A stretch of DNA of 64,000 nt, taken from positions 62,001 to 126,000 of the forward strand of contig JACKCT010000004.1 in NCBI GenBank assembly GCA_020633895.1, given 5' to 3'. The notes below the pieces were generated by a model that was not told where the DNA came from, ran no database searches, and saw only the letters and a program-made list of their open reading frames with translations. The first letter of the stretch is position 1; each line of letters opens with the position of its first letter. Positions 9,711 to 19,518 of the stretch are shown piece by piece. The position numbers and the translations under genes were made by a program. This DNA is from Deltaproteobacteria bacterium. GTDB taxonomy: Bacteria > Lernaellota > Lernaellaia > JACKCT01.

Positions 9711-9711
<1 letters not shown>
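8770..9711 (-). CDS. NAD(P)-dependent epimerase/reductase, probable GDP-4-keto-6-deoxymannose reductase
   Basis: A 313-residue extended short-chain dehydrogenase. It has the Rossmann motif G7-A-A-G-F-A-G13, a Ser in F-A-G-S118-A-E, and the catalytic Y144-A-H-A-K148. It directly follows gmd and overlaps it by one base (TGATG), so it should act on the GDP-4-keto-6-deoxy-D-mannose made by Gmd. Reduction to GDP-D-rhamnose (Rmd) is the simplest reading. A role in GDP-fucose or another deoxysugar is possible, because the family has close homologues. It is the last gene of the unit with uppP. Confidence 0.75.
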
Positions 9712-11565
<1,854 letters not shown>

Positions 11566-11572
11566 GGAGGCG

Positions 11573-12010
11573 TTAACTCTTTTCGGGCTCGGGCAAATGA
11601 AGAATGCGGCGGACGCCGCGAATCAATTCGGGAATATCCAGCGGTTTGAAGTAGACCTCCGTGCCGCCGACCTGGAACGCCCGCTCGCGGACCTGGTCTT
11701 CGGGAAGGCCGGTGATGAACACGACCGGGATCTTCGACCATTCCTCGTGGGCCCGGATCATGCGGCAAAGCTCGTAGCCGTCCAGCCAGTTGAGCACGAT
11801 GTCCAGCAGGATCAAATCCGGCTGATGCACCTTGAGCACACGAACCAGTTGGATGCCGTGCACGGCGGTTTTGACGTCGAAGCCTTCCTTGGTCAGGAAG
11901 ACCTCGAGCATTTTCCGGGTATTGGGATCGTCCTCGACGACCATGATGGTCGCGGGGGCGGGTCGTTTTTCCGGCTCGGGCTTCGGTTCGTCTGTGAACA
12001 TGATCCCCAT
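11573..12010 (-). CDS. Single-domain response regulator (receiver protein)
   Basis: A 145-residue CheY-like receiver with no output domain. Acidic residues D27-D28 (V-V-E-D-D), the phospho-acceptor D70 (L-I-L-L-D), the Thr of F-I-T-G, and the Lys of Y-F-K-P-L-D are all present, so it should be phosphorylated by a histidine kinase not found here. The first 20 residues are a Pro/Glu-rich extension. The start is the ATG at 12010, or 12001. It is the first gene before uppP-gmd. Its promoter must lie in the 166 bp shared with the divergent reductase gene. Confidence 0.8.
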   Translation of the reverse strand: MGIMFTDEPKPEPEKRPAPATIMVVEDDPNTRKMLEVFLTKEGFDVKTAVHGIQLVRVLKVHQPDLILLDIVLNWLDGYELCRMIRAHEEWSKIPVVFITGLPEDQVRERAFQVGGTEVYFKPLDIPELIRGVRRILHLPEPEKS

Positions 12011-12176
12011 GCCTCGTCGAGAAATTCTTATAGGCGATGCCCACGCCCCGCGCAAGACAAAGCGCCGCGTTGCGTTACCCCGGCATCTCCGCCGCAAGAA
12101 TACGCGGTTGACCGACCCCAAGCGCCCGTCTAGCATGTGCGCGATTTTCCGAATGACTTTTGCGGGATTACGCGCC

Positions 12177-13475
12177 ATGGCCGACGAGAAGAAACCGACG
12201 AAATCCAAGACCACCAAATCGACGCGGGCGAAAACGACCTCGACAAAAAAGGCCGCGCCCAAATCACCCGCGAAAAAAACCACGTCGGCCAAGACGGCGA
12301 AAACGACCGCCGTGAAATCCACCGCGAAAAAATCCCCGGCCAAAACAACCAAGAAAACCGGGCGCGCCACGGCGCCGGTCGTGTTTATGACGGGCTTTCC
12401 CGGCTTCATCGGCAGGCGGTTGGTCGAGCGCCTTTTCGAGACGCGTCCCGACATATCGTTCATCTTTTTAGTGCAAAAGAAATTCGAACCGCTGGCCGTC
12501 AACACGCTGCGCCACATCGCCGAACGGCATCCTCAGGCGGCCGACCGATGCGAAATCGTTTTCGGCGACATTACCAAGGCGCATTTGGGATTGTCGGACG
12601 AAGATCGCCATCGTGTCACCGAGCGCGCCACGCAGGTGTGGCACCTGGCGGCGATTTACGCACTGGGTGTCGAACTGGCGCTGGCGTATCGGGTCAATGT
12701 GTTGGGTACGGCCAACGTGATGGACCTATGCGAGCAATGCAAAAAGCTCGATCGCTTCATCTATTACTCCACCTGCTACGTCTCCGGCACGCGCACCGGC
12801 GCGGTGCTCGAGGACGAATTGGAGATGGGGCAGAATTTCAAGAACAATTATGAAGCGACGAAGTTCGAGGCCGAGGTTATTGTCCAGGAGCGACGGGACC
12901 GCATCCCGACAGTCATCATCCGGCCGGCGATCGTCATCGGCGATTCCCAAACCGGAGAGACCGACAAATTCGACGGCCCGTACGCCTTGATTCGACTGCA
13001 TGCGTTTATTGAGGAAAAGGGTCTTATTCCGCGCGGTATCCCGCTGCCGCTCATCGGTCCGGGCATCGCCAAGTTGAATCTCGTTCCCGTCGACTATTTG
13101 GTGAAGGCGAGCGTGCAGGTGGCCTTTTGGAAGGACGCGGTCGGGAAGGTTTTCCAGATCAGCGATCCGCGCCCGGCTTCGACGCGGGAGTTCGTCGAGA
13201 AACTTCACGAAATCTACGGTGTCGGTCCCGTTCGGGGTTCGCTGCCGTTCTGGGTGATTCGCGGGATGGCGCAGATCAAGTGGCTGCGCGAGACCCTCGA
13301 CATTCAGACGGACACCCTCGTGTACATGGATGTGCATGCGGAGTATGACTGCGCAAATACGCTGGCGGCACTCGAAGGTTCGGGCATCGAGTTGCCGGAC
13401 ATTCGGGAATATCTGCCGCGCATCGTCGAGTTCGTGCGGCGCAATGTGCGTTTCAAGGGGCAAGCGAAGTATTAA
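12177..13475 (+). CDS. Thioester-reductase-like SDR with histone-H1-like Lys-rich tail
   Basis: A 432-residue protein in two parts. Residues 1-66 are a low-complexity Lys/Thr/Ala tail (19 Lys in the first 60) like histone H1 C-terminal tails. Residues 68-430 are an extended SDR of the NAD-binding-4 (male-sterility / thioester reductase) type with G73-F-P-G-F-I-G79, the Y-Y-S-T segment, and catalytic Y225-E-A-T-K229. It probably reduces an acyl thioester or an NDP-sugar/sterol-like substrate. I chose the ATG at 12177 because the tail starts there. The tail could bind nucleic acid or an acidic surface. Confidence 0.7.
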   Translation: MADEKKPTKSKTTKSTRAKTTSTKKAAPKSPAKKTTSAKTAKTTAVKSTAKKSPAKTTKKTGRATAPVVFMTGFPGFIGRRLVERLFETRPDISFIFLVQKKFEPLAVNTLRHIAERHPQAADRCEIVFGDITKAHLGLSDEDRHRVTERATQVWHLAAIYALGVELALAYRVNVLGTANVMDLCEQCKKLDRFIYYSTCYVSGTRTGAVLEDELEMGQNFKNNYEATKFEAEVIVQERRDRIPTVIIRPAIVIGDSQTGETDKFDGPYALIRLHAFIEEKGLIPRGIPLPLIGPGIAKLNLVPVDYLVKASVQVAFWKDAVGKVFQISDPRPASTREFVEKLHEIYGVGPVRGSLPFWVIRGMAQIKWLRETLDIQTDTLVYMDVHAEYDCANTLAALEGSGIELPDIREYLPRIVEFVRRNVRFKGQAKY

Positions 13476-13530
13476 TTTCGAGCCGGGGCGCCGTTGTCCC
13501 GGAATTTTCGACGAAGCCAAGGAGCTCGCC

Positions 13531-13794
13531 ATGCCTTCGCGCAAACTTCGGTCCATCAAGCTCAACCCCCGTCCATCGCTGCGCAAGAGCGTCGTGACGG
13601 GCCCGCGCCAGGTTCTGGATATCGGCCGCAACGACCCGTGCCCCTGCGGCAGCGGTAAGAAGTACAAGGATTGCCATATCGACAAGGGCGATCCGTGGCT
13701 TCGTAAGATGGCCGCCAAGATCGAAAAGGACGAAGCCAAGCGCCTCAAGGCGGAGGAGAAGGCCGCGGCCAAAGCGGCCAAGAAGAAGGACTAG
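13531..13794 (+). CDS. SEC-C metal-binding motif protein
   Basis: An 87-residue basic protein with one SEC-C motif, [13 protein letters not shown], the zinc-binding tail also found at the end of SecA. A Lys/Ala-rich helix follows at the C terminus. It may be a small adaptor for ribosome or nucleic-acid binding; the exact role is unknown. The ATG at 13531 has AAGGAG at an 8-nt spacing. The next gene starts 1 bp after the stop. The Lys-rich composition echoes the tail of the upstream reductase. Confidence 0.8.
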   Translation: MPSRKLRSIKLNPRPSLRKSVVTGPRQVLDIGRNDPCPCGSGKKYKDCHIDKGDPWLRKMAAKIEKDEAKRLKAEEKAAAKAAKKKD

Positions 13795-13795
13795 C

Positions 13796-14434
13796 GTGTC
13801 GCTGCCGGTCAAAGCCTCGATCTTCGCCGTCGCCCTGGCGCTCTTTGTCGGGGTCTTCGTTTGGTCGGCGGTCGTCTCCGATTTTCACGAAATGGGTTTG
13901 ATGCTCCTGAGCGGGTTCGGAATTCTGGGCCTGTTGTCGCTGACGTGGAGCAAGGCGCCGGTGTGGCTCGTCGGCGGGGTGGTGACGGTGAGTGTCGTCG
14001 GATGCGTCGCGCTGGCGATGCATCTGAAGTCCATCGGCGACTACAAGCGGATCGCGTTCGAAACCGTCTCGCGCAACACGATAATCGACATCGCCGGGCA
14101 GTTGGTCGCATGGCGGGATGACGGCGGCGAGATTCCGGATTGTCCCTATGCGTGCATGAAGACGGCGATGACCGAAGCCGGGCGCTACCGGCCGATCACG
14201 CTGGCGTTCGAGGACGGCTCGGGCCCGATCGAATACAAGGGCATGCCCTTCAAGGACCCGTGGGCGTGTCGATACAGCTATCGCAAGACAGGCGAGGGGG
14301 CGTTTATCATCACCTCCTCGGGGGCCGACCGGCGCTTCGACACGCAGGACGACATTCTTGTCAGCTCCTCCCTCTTGCCCACGATGACGAAACACCCTAT
14401 CAAACCCTGGCACGGATTTTTGCCCGTCTGGTAG
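13796..14434 (+). CDS. Membrane protein with GspG-like pseudopilin C-terminal domain
   Basis: A 212-residue protein with three hydrophobic helices (about residues 7-25, 33-49 and 57-75), then a periplasmic domain. Its end, D-P-W-A-C-R-Y-S-Y-R followed by I-T-S-S-G-A-D and T-Q-D-D-I, matches the calcium-binding C-terminal loop of type II secretion major pseudopilins (GspG). The usual prepilin leader and E5 helix are absent; the three-helix membrane part replaces them. It starts at GTG, one base after the SEC-C gene stop. Function unknown. Confidence 0.6.
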   Translation: MSLPVKASIFAVALALFVGVFVWSAVVSDFHEMGLMLLSGFGILGLLSLTWSKAPVWLVGGVVTVSVVGCVALAMHLKSIGDYKRIAFETVSRNTIIDIAGQLVAWRDDGGEIPDCPYACMKTAMTEAGRYRPITLAFEDGSGPIEYKGMPFKDPWACRYSYRKTGEGAFIITSSGADRRFDTQDDILVSSSLLPTMTKHPIKPWHGFLPVW

Positions 14435-14469
14435 ATCGCCGGACGCATGAAGCAGGGGGAACACCGCCT

Positions 14470-14808
14470 ATGAAACCCATCGTCGCCATGGCCGTCTACA
14501 AGCCCAAGCCCGACAAGGAAATCGACCTGCTCAACTCCCTGCGGGTGCATGTGCCCACGTTGCGCAAGGAAGGCTTCGCCACGTTGCGACCGCCCCTGTT
14601 TCTCAAATCCAAGGAGAGCGGGGCGATTATCGAAATCTTCGAATGGGTCAATCACGACCTGAAAATGCAGGCTCACGACAATGAGAAGGTCAAGGAAGTC
14701 TGGGCCAAGCTCGCCGAGGCCGCCGAGATGGTCCCGCTGGAGACCCTGTCCGAGGCGAAAACCCAGTTTCCCAACTTCGAAGCCATGCAAGGGGTTGTCT
14801 GCTCCTGA
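14470..14808 (+). CDS. Small dimeric alpha-beta barrel-like hypothetical protein
   Basis: A 112-residue soluble protein. The pattern M-x-P-I-V-A-M-A-V-Y-K-P-K-P, then a helix, then G-A-I-I-E-I-F-E-W resembles the ferredoxin-like fold of ABM/dimeric alpha-beta barrel proteins. Assignment is by general pattern only, with no catalytic residues recognised. The ATG at 14470 has AGGGGGAA upstream, 35 bp after the previous gene. It is probably the last gene of the 12.2-14.8 kb block. Confidence 0.5.
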   Translation: MKPIVAMAVYKPKPDKEIDLLNSLRVHVPTLRKEGFATLRPPLFLKSKESGAIIEIFEWVNHDLKMQAHDNEKVKEVWAKLAEAAEMVPLETLSEAKTQFPNFEAMQGVVCS

Positions 14809-14957
14809 CACGGACAACCACGGACTTTTCGTCGAATTATCAGCATATTATCTGACATATTCCACTCCATCCGATGCCCTGTTCGCCGTCCGGGCGACAA
14901 AGAATGCCGTTCAGGGGCTTTTGCCCTTGACGAATCTTCCCGGCTCGTGCAAAAGTC

Positions 14958-14975
14958 TGAATGAGCGCTCATTCA
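14958..14975. promoter_or_regulatory. Perfect 18-bp palindrome, probable TetR/FadR-type operator
   Basis: TGAATGAGC followed by its exact reverse complement, about 85 bp before the acyl-CoA dehydrogenase ATG. The outer arms match the TGAATGA...TCATTCA operators recognised by the TetR-family FadR regulator of beta-oxidation in Bacillus. A possible -35 (TTGACG, 14927-14932) lies just upstream with a weak -10, so binding here would overlap the transcription start. No TetR gene is in the window. Confidence 0.7.
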
Positions 14976-15060
14976 TTGCGCATTATGTGCGAGCGCCTCG
15001 CCGTTTTATGTATAGCCCGCGTCTCCATGAGACCGATCGGACGCGGTTTCGGAGGATACG

Positions 15061-16926
15061 ATGCAGCATTACTTAGTCGATTCGCGCGATGTGGATTTCA
15101 CGCTCTACGAGTGGCTCAATATCGGCCAGCTCGCCAAGAACCCGCGGATGCAGGAAGTGGGATTCGATGAGGACGTCGCCAAAGAGACGCTGAAAACCGC
15201 GTTGAAGTTCGCTCAGGAGCGCCTGGCCTCGGTCTGGAAGGAAATGGACAAGGCGGGCGTGAAGTTCGAGGACGGCAAGGTGACGCTGCCCGAATCCGTC
15301 AAGAAGGTCTTCGCCGAGTTTACCGAGGCCGGTCTGATGGCGCTGCCCGCCAATCCGGAATACGGCGGCTTCGGCATGCCCAGTTCCCTGAACATCGCCG
15401 CCATCGAATTCGCCACCGGCGCGAACGTGGCTTTCGGCATGTACGCCGAGCTGACCTTCGGCGCCGCGCATATCTTCGAGAAGTTCGGTGACGAGCACAT
15501 GCGCAAAACCTACGTCGAGAAGATGTACGCCGGGCAGTGGTGCGGCACCATGTGCCTGACGGAAGCCGGAGCCGGGTCCGACGTGGGCGCCTTGAAGACC
15601 AAGGCCATCCCCCAGGGCGACGGCACCTACAAGATCGAAGGCTCTAAGATCTTCATCTCCGGCGGCGATCACGATCTGGCCGAGAACATCATCCATCCGG
15701 TTCTGGCCCGCATCGAAGGCGCCCCCGCCGGCATCAAGGGCGTCTCCATGTTCCTGGTGCCCAAGTACCTGGTCAACGAAGACGGCTCTATCGGCGAGTT
15801 CAACGATGTGAACACCGGCAACGTCGAGCACAAGATGGGCATCAAGGGCAATGCCACCTGCGTGCTCAACTTCGGCGAAGGCGGCAACTGCAAGGGATGG
15901 CTGGTCGGCGAGCCCAACAAGGGCATCGTCTATATGTTCCAGATGATGAACGAGGCGCGCCTGATGGTCGGCATGCAGGGCATGGCCATCGCCGCCACCG
16001 CGTATATGAACGCCCTCAAGTACGCCAAGGAGCGTGTTCAGTTCACCCATGTTCGCGACATGGCCAAGTCCGACGCCCCGCGCGTCGAGATCATCGAGCA
16101 CCCGGATGTGCGTCGCATGTTGATGCATCAGAAGGCCGTGACCGAGGGCATGCGCGCGCTGCTCTACCGGACGGCGTTCTACATCGACATGTCGACCATG
16201 GCCGAGACCGACGAAGAAAAAGAGCACTACAGCGATCTGGTCGAGCTGCTCATCCCGATCTGCAAGGCCTTCTGCTCGGATGAAGGATTCGAGTGCACCG
16301 AGCACGCCATCCAGACCTACGGCGGTTACGGATTCATCGCCGAGTATCCGGTTGAGCAATACATGCGCGACGTGAAGATCGCCTCCCTCTACGAAGGCAC
16401 CAACGGCATTCAGGCCCTGGACCTGCTGGGCCGCAAGCTGCCGGCCAAGGGCGGCCGCATGGCCATGCGCTACATGCAGGAGTACGGCAAGTTCCTCGAC
16501 GCCCTCAAGGGCCATCGCACCCTGGGCGGGATGCACGCCAAGCTTGAGCGGGCGCAGAACGAACTGGCTCAGACGGTGATGGGCTTCCAGATGTCCATGA
16601 AGGCCGAAGGCAACAAGATGTTCGTCCCCATCCTGAACGCCACGCCGTTCCTGGAGGCGATGGGCCACGTGACGCTGTCCTGGTTGCTGTGCGATCAGGC
16701 GATCATGGCCCAGGACAAGCTCGACGCCATCTGCGACGAGAAGGGGACGGCCAAGGATGATCTGGCCGCGGTCCGCAAGCTGGCCGAGGAAAACGACGAC
16801 GTGAAGTACTACTTCGGCAAGGTGCAGTCGGCCAAATGGTACGTGGAAAACCGTCTGCCCCACGCCTTCGCGATCTTCGAGACGATCGGCGACGCCGACA
16901 CCTCGGCGCTGGATGTCGTTCTCTAA
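15061..16926 (+). CDS. Acyl-CoA dehydrogenase, long (about 600-residue) type
   Basis: A 621-residue FAD enzyme of fatty-acid beta-oxidation forming a trans-2-enoyl-CoA. Visible features are a FAD/substrate signature M-C-L-T-E-A-G-A-G-S-D, the Q-T-Y-G-G-Y-G-F helix, and the catalytic base E445 in L-Y-E-G-T-N-G-I-Q. The long N-terminal lead and C-terminal helical extension match the AcdA/FadE5-like subgroup found in mycobacteria and deltaproteobacteria. GGAGG lies 6-7 nt before the ATG. A palindromic operator precedes it and a strong hairpin follows, so it is a monocistronic, probably repressor-controlled gene. Its chain-length preference is unknown. Confidence 0.92.
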   Translation: MQHYLVDSRDVDFTLYEWLNIGQLAKNPRMQEVGFDEDVAKETLKTALKFAQERLASVWKEMDKAGVKFEDGKVTLPESVKKVFAEFTEAGLMALPANPEYGGFGMPSSLNIAAIEFATGANVAFGMYAELTFGAAHIFEKFGDEHMRKTYVEKMYAGQWCGTMCLTEAGAGSDVGALKTKAIPQGDGTYKIEGSKIFISGGDHDLAENIIHPVLARIEGAPAGIKGVSMFLVPKYLVNEDGSIGEFNDVNTGNVEHKMGIKGNATCVLNFGEGGNCKGWLVGEPNKGIVYMFQMMNEARLMVGMQGMAIAATAYMNALKYAKERVQFTHVRDMAKSDAPRVEIIEHPDVRRMLMHQKAVTEGMRALLYRTAFYIDMSTMAETDEEKEHYSDLVELLIPICKAFCSDEGFECTEHAIQTYGGYGFIAEYPVEQYMRDVKIASLYEGTNGIQALDLLGRKLPAKGGRMAMRYMQEYGKFLDALKGHRTLGGMHAKLERAQNELAQTVMGFQMSMKAEGNKMFVPILNATPFLEAMGHVTLSWLLCDQAIMAQDKLDAICDEKGTAKDDLAAVRKLAEENDDVKYYFGKVQSAKWYVENRLPHAFAIFETIGDADTSALDVVL

Positions 16927-16952
16927 TTCGCGACGCAACTCACGGATTCGAA

Positions 16953-16976
16953 AAAGGCCGCCGGAAGGCGGCCTTT
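16953..16976 (+). terminator. Rho-independent terminator after acyl-CoA dehydrogenase
   Basis: A perfect 10-bp stem (AAAGGCCGCC / GGCGGCCTTT) with a GGAA tetraloop, 26 bp after the stop. The T tract is short. Confidence 0.8.
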
Positions 16977-17078
16977 GCCTTTGGTGAGAGCCTGAGGCAA
17001 CGGTCCTGACAATTACCTTGGAATCGACAAGATTTCATAAGTGATTTCACCGATGAAGGAGACGTGGGCTCAAGTTGC

Positions 17079-17107
17079 TTGACGCACGTTGGGGCCGGTC
17101 TTACATT
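17079..17107 (+). promoter_or_regulatory. Sigma70-type promoter of thioredoxin gene
   Basis: TTGACG at 17079-17084, a 17-bp spacer, and TACATT at 17102-17107, giving an mRNA leader of about 100 nt before the trxA ATG. Confidence 0.6.
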
Positions 17108-17216
17108 GATGCTCGCCCAAGGTTCGGAAGCAACTTCCCGAACGGTTCGCCGGCGGCGAGAAAAGGGCGGAAAATCGCGGCGTGGAGATGTTTTCCACGT
17201 CAGACGGGAGGATCAA

Positions 17217-17540
17217 ATGGGTCAGGTTGTGCAATTAACCGATGAAAATTTCGGCACCGAAGTCCTGAAATCGGACGTTCCCGTGTTGGTGGATTTCTGG
17301 GCGCCGTGGTGCGGCCCTTGCCGCATGGTCGGACCCATCGTCGAGGAACTCGCCGGGCAATACGCCGGTCGCATCAAGGTCGGCAAGCTGAACGTGGACG
17401 ATAACCAGATCACGGCCACCAACTACAAGGTGCGCGGTATTCCCACGTTGCTGCTGTTCAAGAACGGCGAAGTGGCCGATCAGATGGTCGGCGCCGCTCC
17501 CAAGCCGAAACTCGAAGAGTTCGTCCAGGGCCAGCTCTAA
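17217..17540 (+). CDS. trxA: Thioredoxin
   Basis: A 107-residue cytoplasmic dithiol reductant with the classic active site W31-C32-G-P-C35, the D-F-W-A-P lead-in and the cis-Pro in R-G-I-P-T-L. The length is exactly that of bacterial Trx1. GGGAGGATCAA before the ATG at 17217 fixes the start. It is monocistronic, with its own promoter and terminator. It would serve ribonucleotide reductase, peroxiredoxins and general thiol repair. Confidence 0.97.
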   Translation: MGQVVQLTDENFGTEVLKSDVPVLVDFWAPWCGPCRMVGPIVEELAGQYAGRIKVGKLNVDDNQITATNYKVRGIPTLLLFKNGEVADQMVGAAPKPKLEEFVQGQL

Positions 17541-17575
17541 GCGCCCCGCGCGAAATCGACACCAAGCCGACAAAG

Positions 17576-17603
17576 CGCGCCGCAAAGACTGCGGCGCGTT
17601 TTT
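17576..17603 (+). terminator. Rho-independent terminator after trxA
   Basis: A 9-bp stem CGCGCCGCA / TGCGGCGCG with a 5-nt loop, followed by TTTTT. Confidence 0.9.
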
Positions 17604-17812
17604 GCGTGGGACAACCGCCGCCAAGGGCCGTCGCCGATTGACCGTCGATAGGCCCTATGCTAGCGTCGAAACGCCGATTCCCGAGGCGTATCAACGTCTT
17701 TGCGGAAAATATCTGAGGAGCGCCGTGAGGCCATGAGGGACGCACGCACCATCGGCCGTGGGGATTGGAATCCCAATGCCGACCGGTCGATCGGACGGCG
17801 AGGCCGAATGTG

Positions 17813-19339
17813 ATGAACCCCGGCCGACTCCGACGCTTCCCGGCGTGCCTGCCGATCGTGATTCTCCTGCTTCTGACCTTGCGCCTCCCCGCCGGCGCTG
17901 ATGAAAATTCCCCTCCCGTTCAAAACCGCGATCTGGGATTCACGCAGGGTATCAAGGCCTTTGAAGCCGGGGAGTACGATATTGCGTTCTCCCGATTCCA
18001 GCAGGCGCATCTGGTGGACCCCGAAAACCCGGAGGTATTGATCTATCTGGTGCGTTCGGCGATTGAACTGCGTCGGTATGATCGGGCCTCCACGGCGCTC
18101 AAGGAATTGGCCGAGATCGAAGACTCGGCGGACGTCCAGTTTTACGTGGCCTATATCGCCTACCAGGAAGGACGCTATCGCGAAGCCGTGAACGGCTTCC
18201 AACGAGCCGAGACAATGGGCAGCGAGATTCCGACCATCCCGTTCTTTCTCGGGGCCTCCCTTTTCCGCGTCGCCGACTTTGATCGCGCCCGCCCGCTGCT
18301 CGAAAAGTCCGTTAGCGACCTACCCGAGACGCACCCCAACAGCCGTTTCTACCTGGGGGCGACCTATCTGCAACAGGAAGAATACACCCGCGCCATGCGG
18401 GAGTTGCGAGCCGTCGTGGACGCCGAGGGCGACTCACGCCTGGGCCGGACGGCGGCGAACCTGTTGCGTCAGGCGGAGCGGGGCAACGAGCGGACCAAGT
18501 GGTGGGAGGTCTCCTTCGAATTGGGCAGCGCCTACGATTCGAACGTTCTCTACGAACCCGAGACCGATGTCGTGTCCGGCGAGGAAGCCTCCTACGGGTT
18601 CGGTTCTTTCGAAGGCGTCCTCTATCCCTATCGCACGGCCCAGGGGCATGCCGGTGTGGGCTACGCCCTTTATCAGAGCATCCATTTCGCGTCGGACGAC
18701 GACATCGTTCGCGATTTCGACATCACGCGCAACGCCGGGTCGCTGACCTTCATGGCCCACGTGCTGCAGGGCGTGCCCGGTGTGCTGACGGGATTGGACT
18801 ACGAATACAGCGATGCCCATCTGGGCGGGGTGCGTTACCAGCAGACCCACGAGATCAAGCCTCAGGCGACGGTCATCGAGTCGGATATCACCGCCACCCG
18901 CGCCCAGGTCGTTGTTCAGGACAAGACGTTTCCCGATTTTGACGGACGCGACGCGCTTTACCTGCGTCCGACGGTCTCGCAATTGTTCAGCCTCTACCAC
19001 AGGACGATCAACACCGCGGTCGAGCTGGGCTATGAGCAGAACGAGGCGGAGAGCGATCTTTTTGATTATCAAGGCGTCTCGGTTTTCGTCGGCGCGGCGA
19101 TTCCCGTGATCGGCGAATTGTCGTCCATCCTGGGCCTCCAGGGCCGATTCCTCGACTATGTCCATCATCCCGATGATCGCACCGACCGGCGCTTGATTGT
19201 CGATGCCGGCCTGAAATACGGCCTGACCAAATACCTGTCCGCCCACGCCAATTACCGGCACTCGCGCAACGATTCCAACGAAGATATTTTCGCCTGGGAG
19301 AAGGATGTGGCGAGCTTGTCGGTCGCTTTGGAGCTGTAG
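17813..19339 (+). CDS. Secreted TPR protein with outer-membrane beta-barrel domain
   Basis: A 508-residue exported protein. The signal peptide (hydrophobic core about residues 14-27) is followed by TPR-like helices over about residues 40-230, for example G-E-Y-D-I-A-F-S-R-F-Q-Q-A and Y-Q-E-G-R-Y-R-E-A-V. From about residue 235 alternating strands (W-E-V-S-F-E-L-G-S-A-Y-D-S-N-V-L-Y) run to the end, typical of a DUF560/Slam-like or BcsC-like barrel. The periplasmic TPR plus barrel layout suggests export or assembly of a surface lipoprotein or polysaccharide. No partner lies adjacent. The ATG at 17813 starts the signal peptide. Confidence 0.65.
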   Translation: MNPGRLRRFPACLPIVILLLLTLRLPAGADENSPPVQNRDLGFTQGIKAFEAGEYDIAFSRFQQAHLVDPENPEVLIYLVRSAIELRRYDRASTALKELAEIEDSADVQFYVAYIAYQEGRYREAVNGFQRAETMGSEIPTIPFFLGASLFRVADFDRARPLLEKSVSDLPETHPNSRFYLGATYLQQEEYTRAMRELRAVVDAEGDSRLGRTAANLLRQAERGNERTKWWEVSFELGSAYDSNVLYEPETDVVSGEEASYGFGSFEGVLYPYRTAQGHAGVGYALYQSIHFASDDDIVRDFDITRNAGSLTFMAHVLQGVPGVLTGLDYEYSDAHLGGVRYQQTHEIKPQATVIESDITATRAQVVVQDKTFPDFDGRDALYLRPTVSQLFSLYHRTINTAVELGYEQNEAESDLFDYQGVSVFVGAAIPVIGELSSILGLQGRFLDYVHHPDDRTDRRLIVDAGLKYGLTKYLSAHANYRHSRNDSNEDIFAWEKDVASLSVALEL

Positions 19340-19435
19340 GAACCCGTTCATTGGCGGTGAATCCCGCTCAAATCGGTCCACATAGCCTGCAAATGGCTAA
19401 GGGCATGAATTGGCGGAGTTTTTTCATCATGATCC

Positions 19436-19463
19436 TTGAAATTGTCGCGCCTTTGACTATAAT
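19436..19463 (+). promoter_or_regulatory. Sigma70 promoter of pcnB
   Basis: TTGAAA (19436-19441), a 16-bp spacer, and consensus TATAAT (19458-19463), followed by GCCGTG. The same TATAAT plus GC-rich discriminator layout occurs before lnt and the tRNA. Confidence 0.75.
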
Positions 19464-19518
19464 GCCGTGAGCCGAAGGTTCATGGTTTTCATGAAGATGC
19501 GCGGCCAAGAGGCTTGAT

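Noticed and set aside
15073-16938. 621-codon open frame antisense to the acyl-CoA dehydrogenase
   Set aside because: Long antisense frames arise from strong third-position GC bias. The sense strand encodes a complete enzyme with catalytic residues, ribosome site and terminator.
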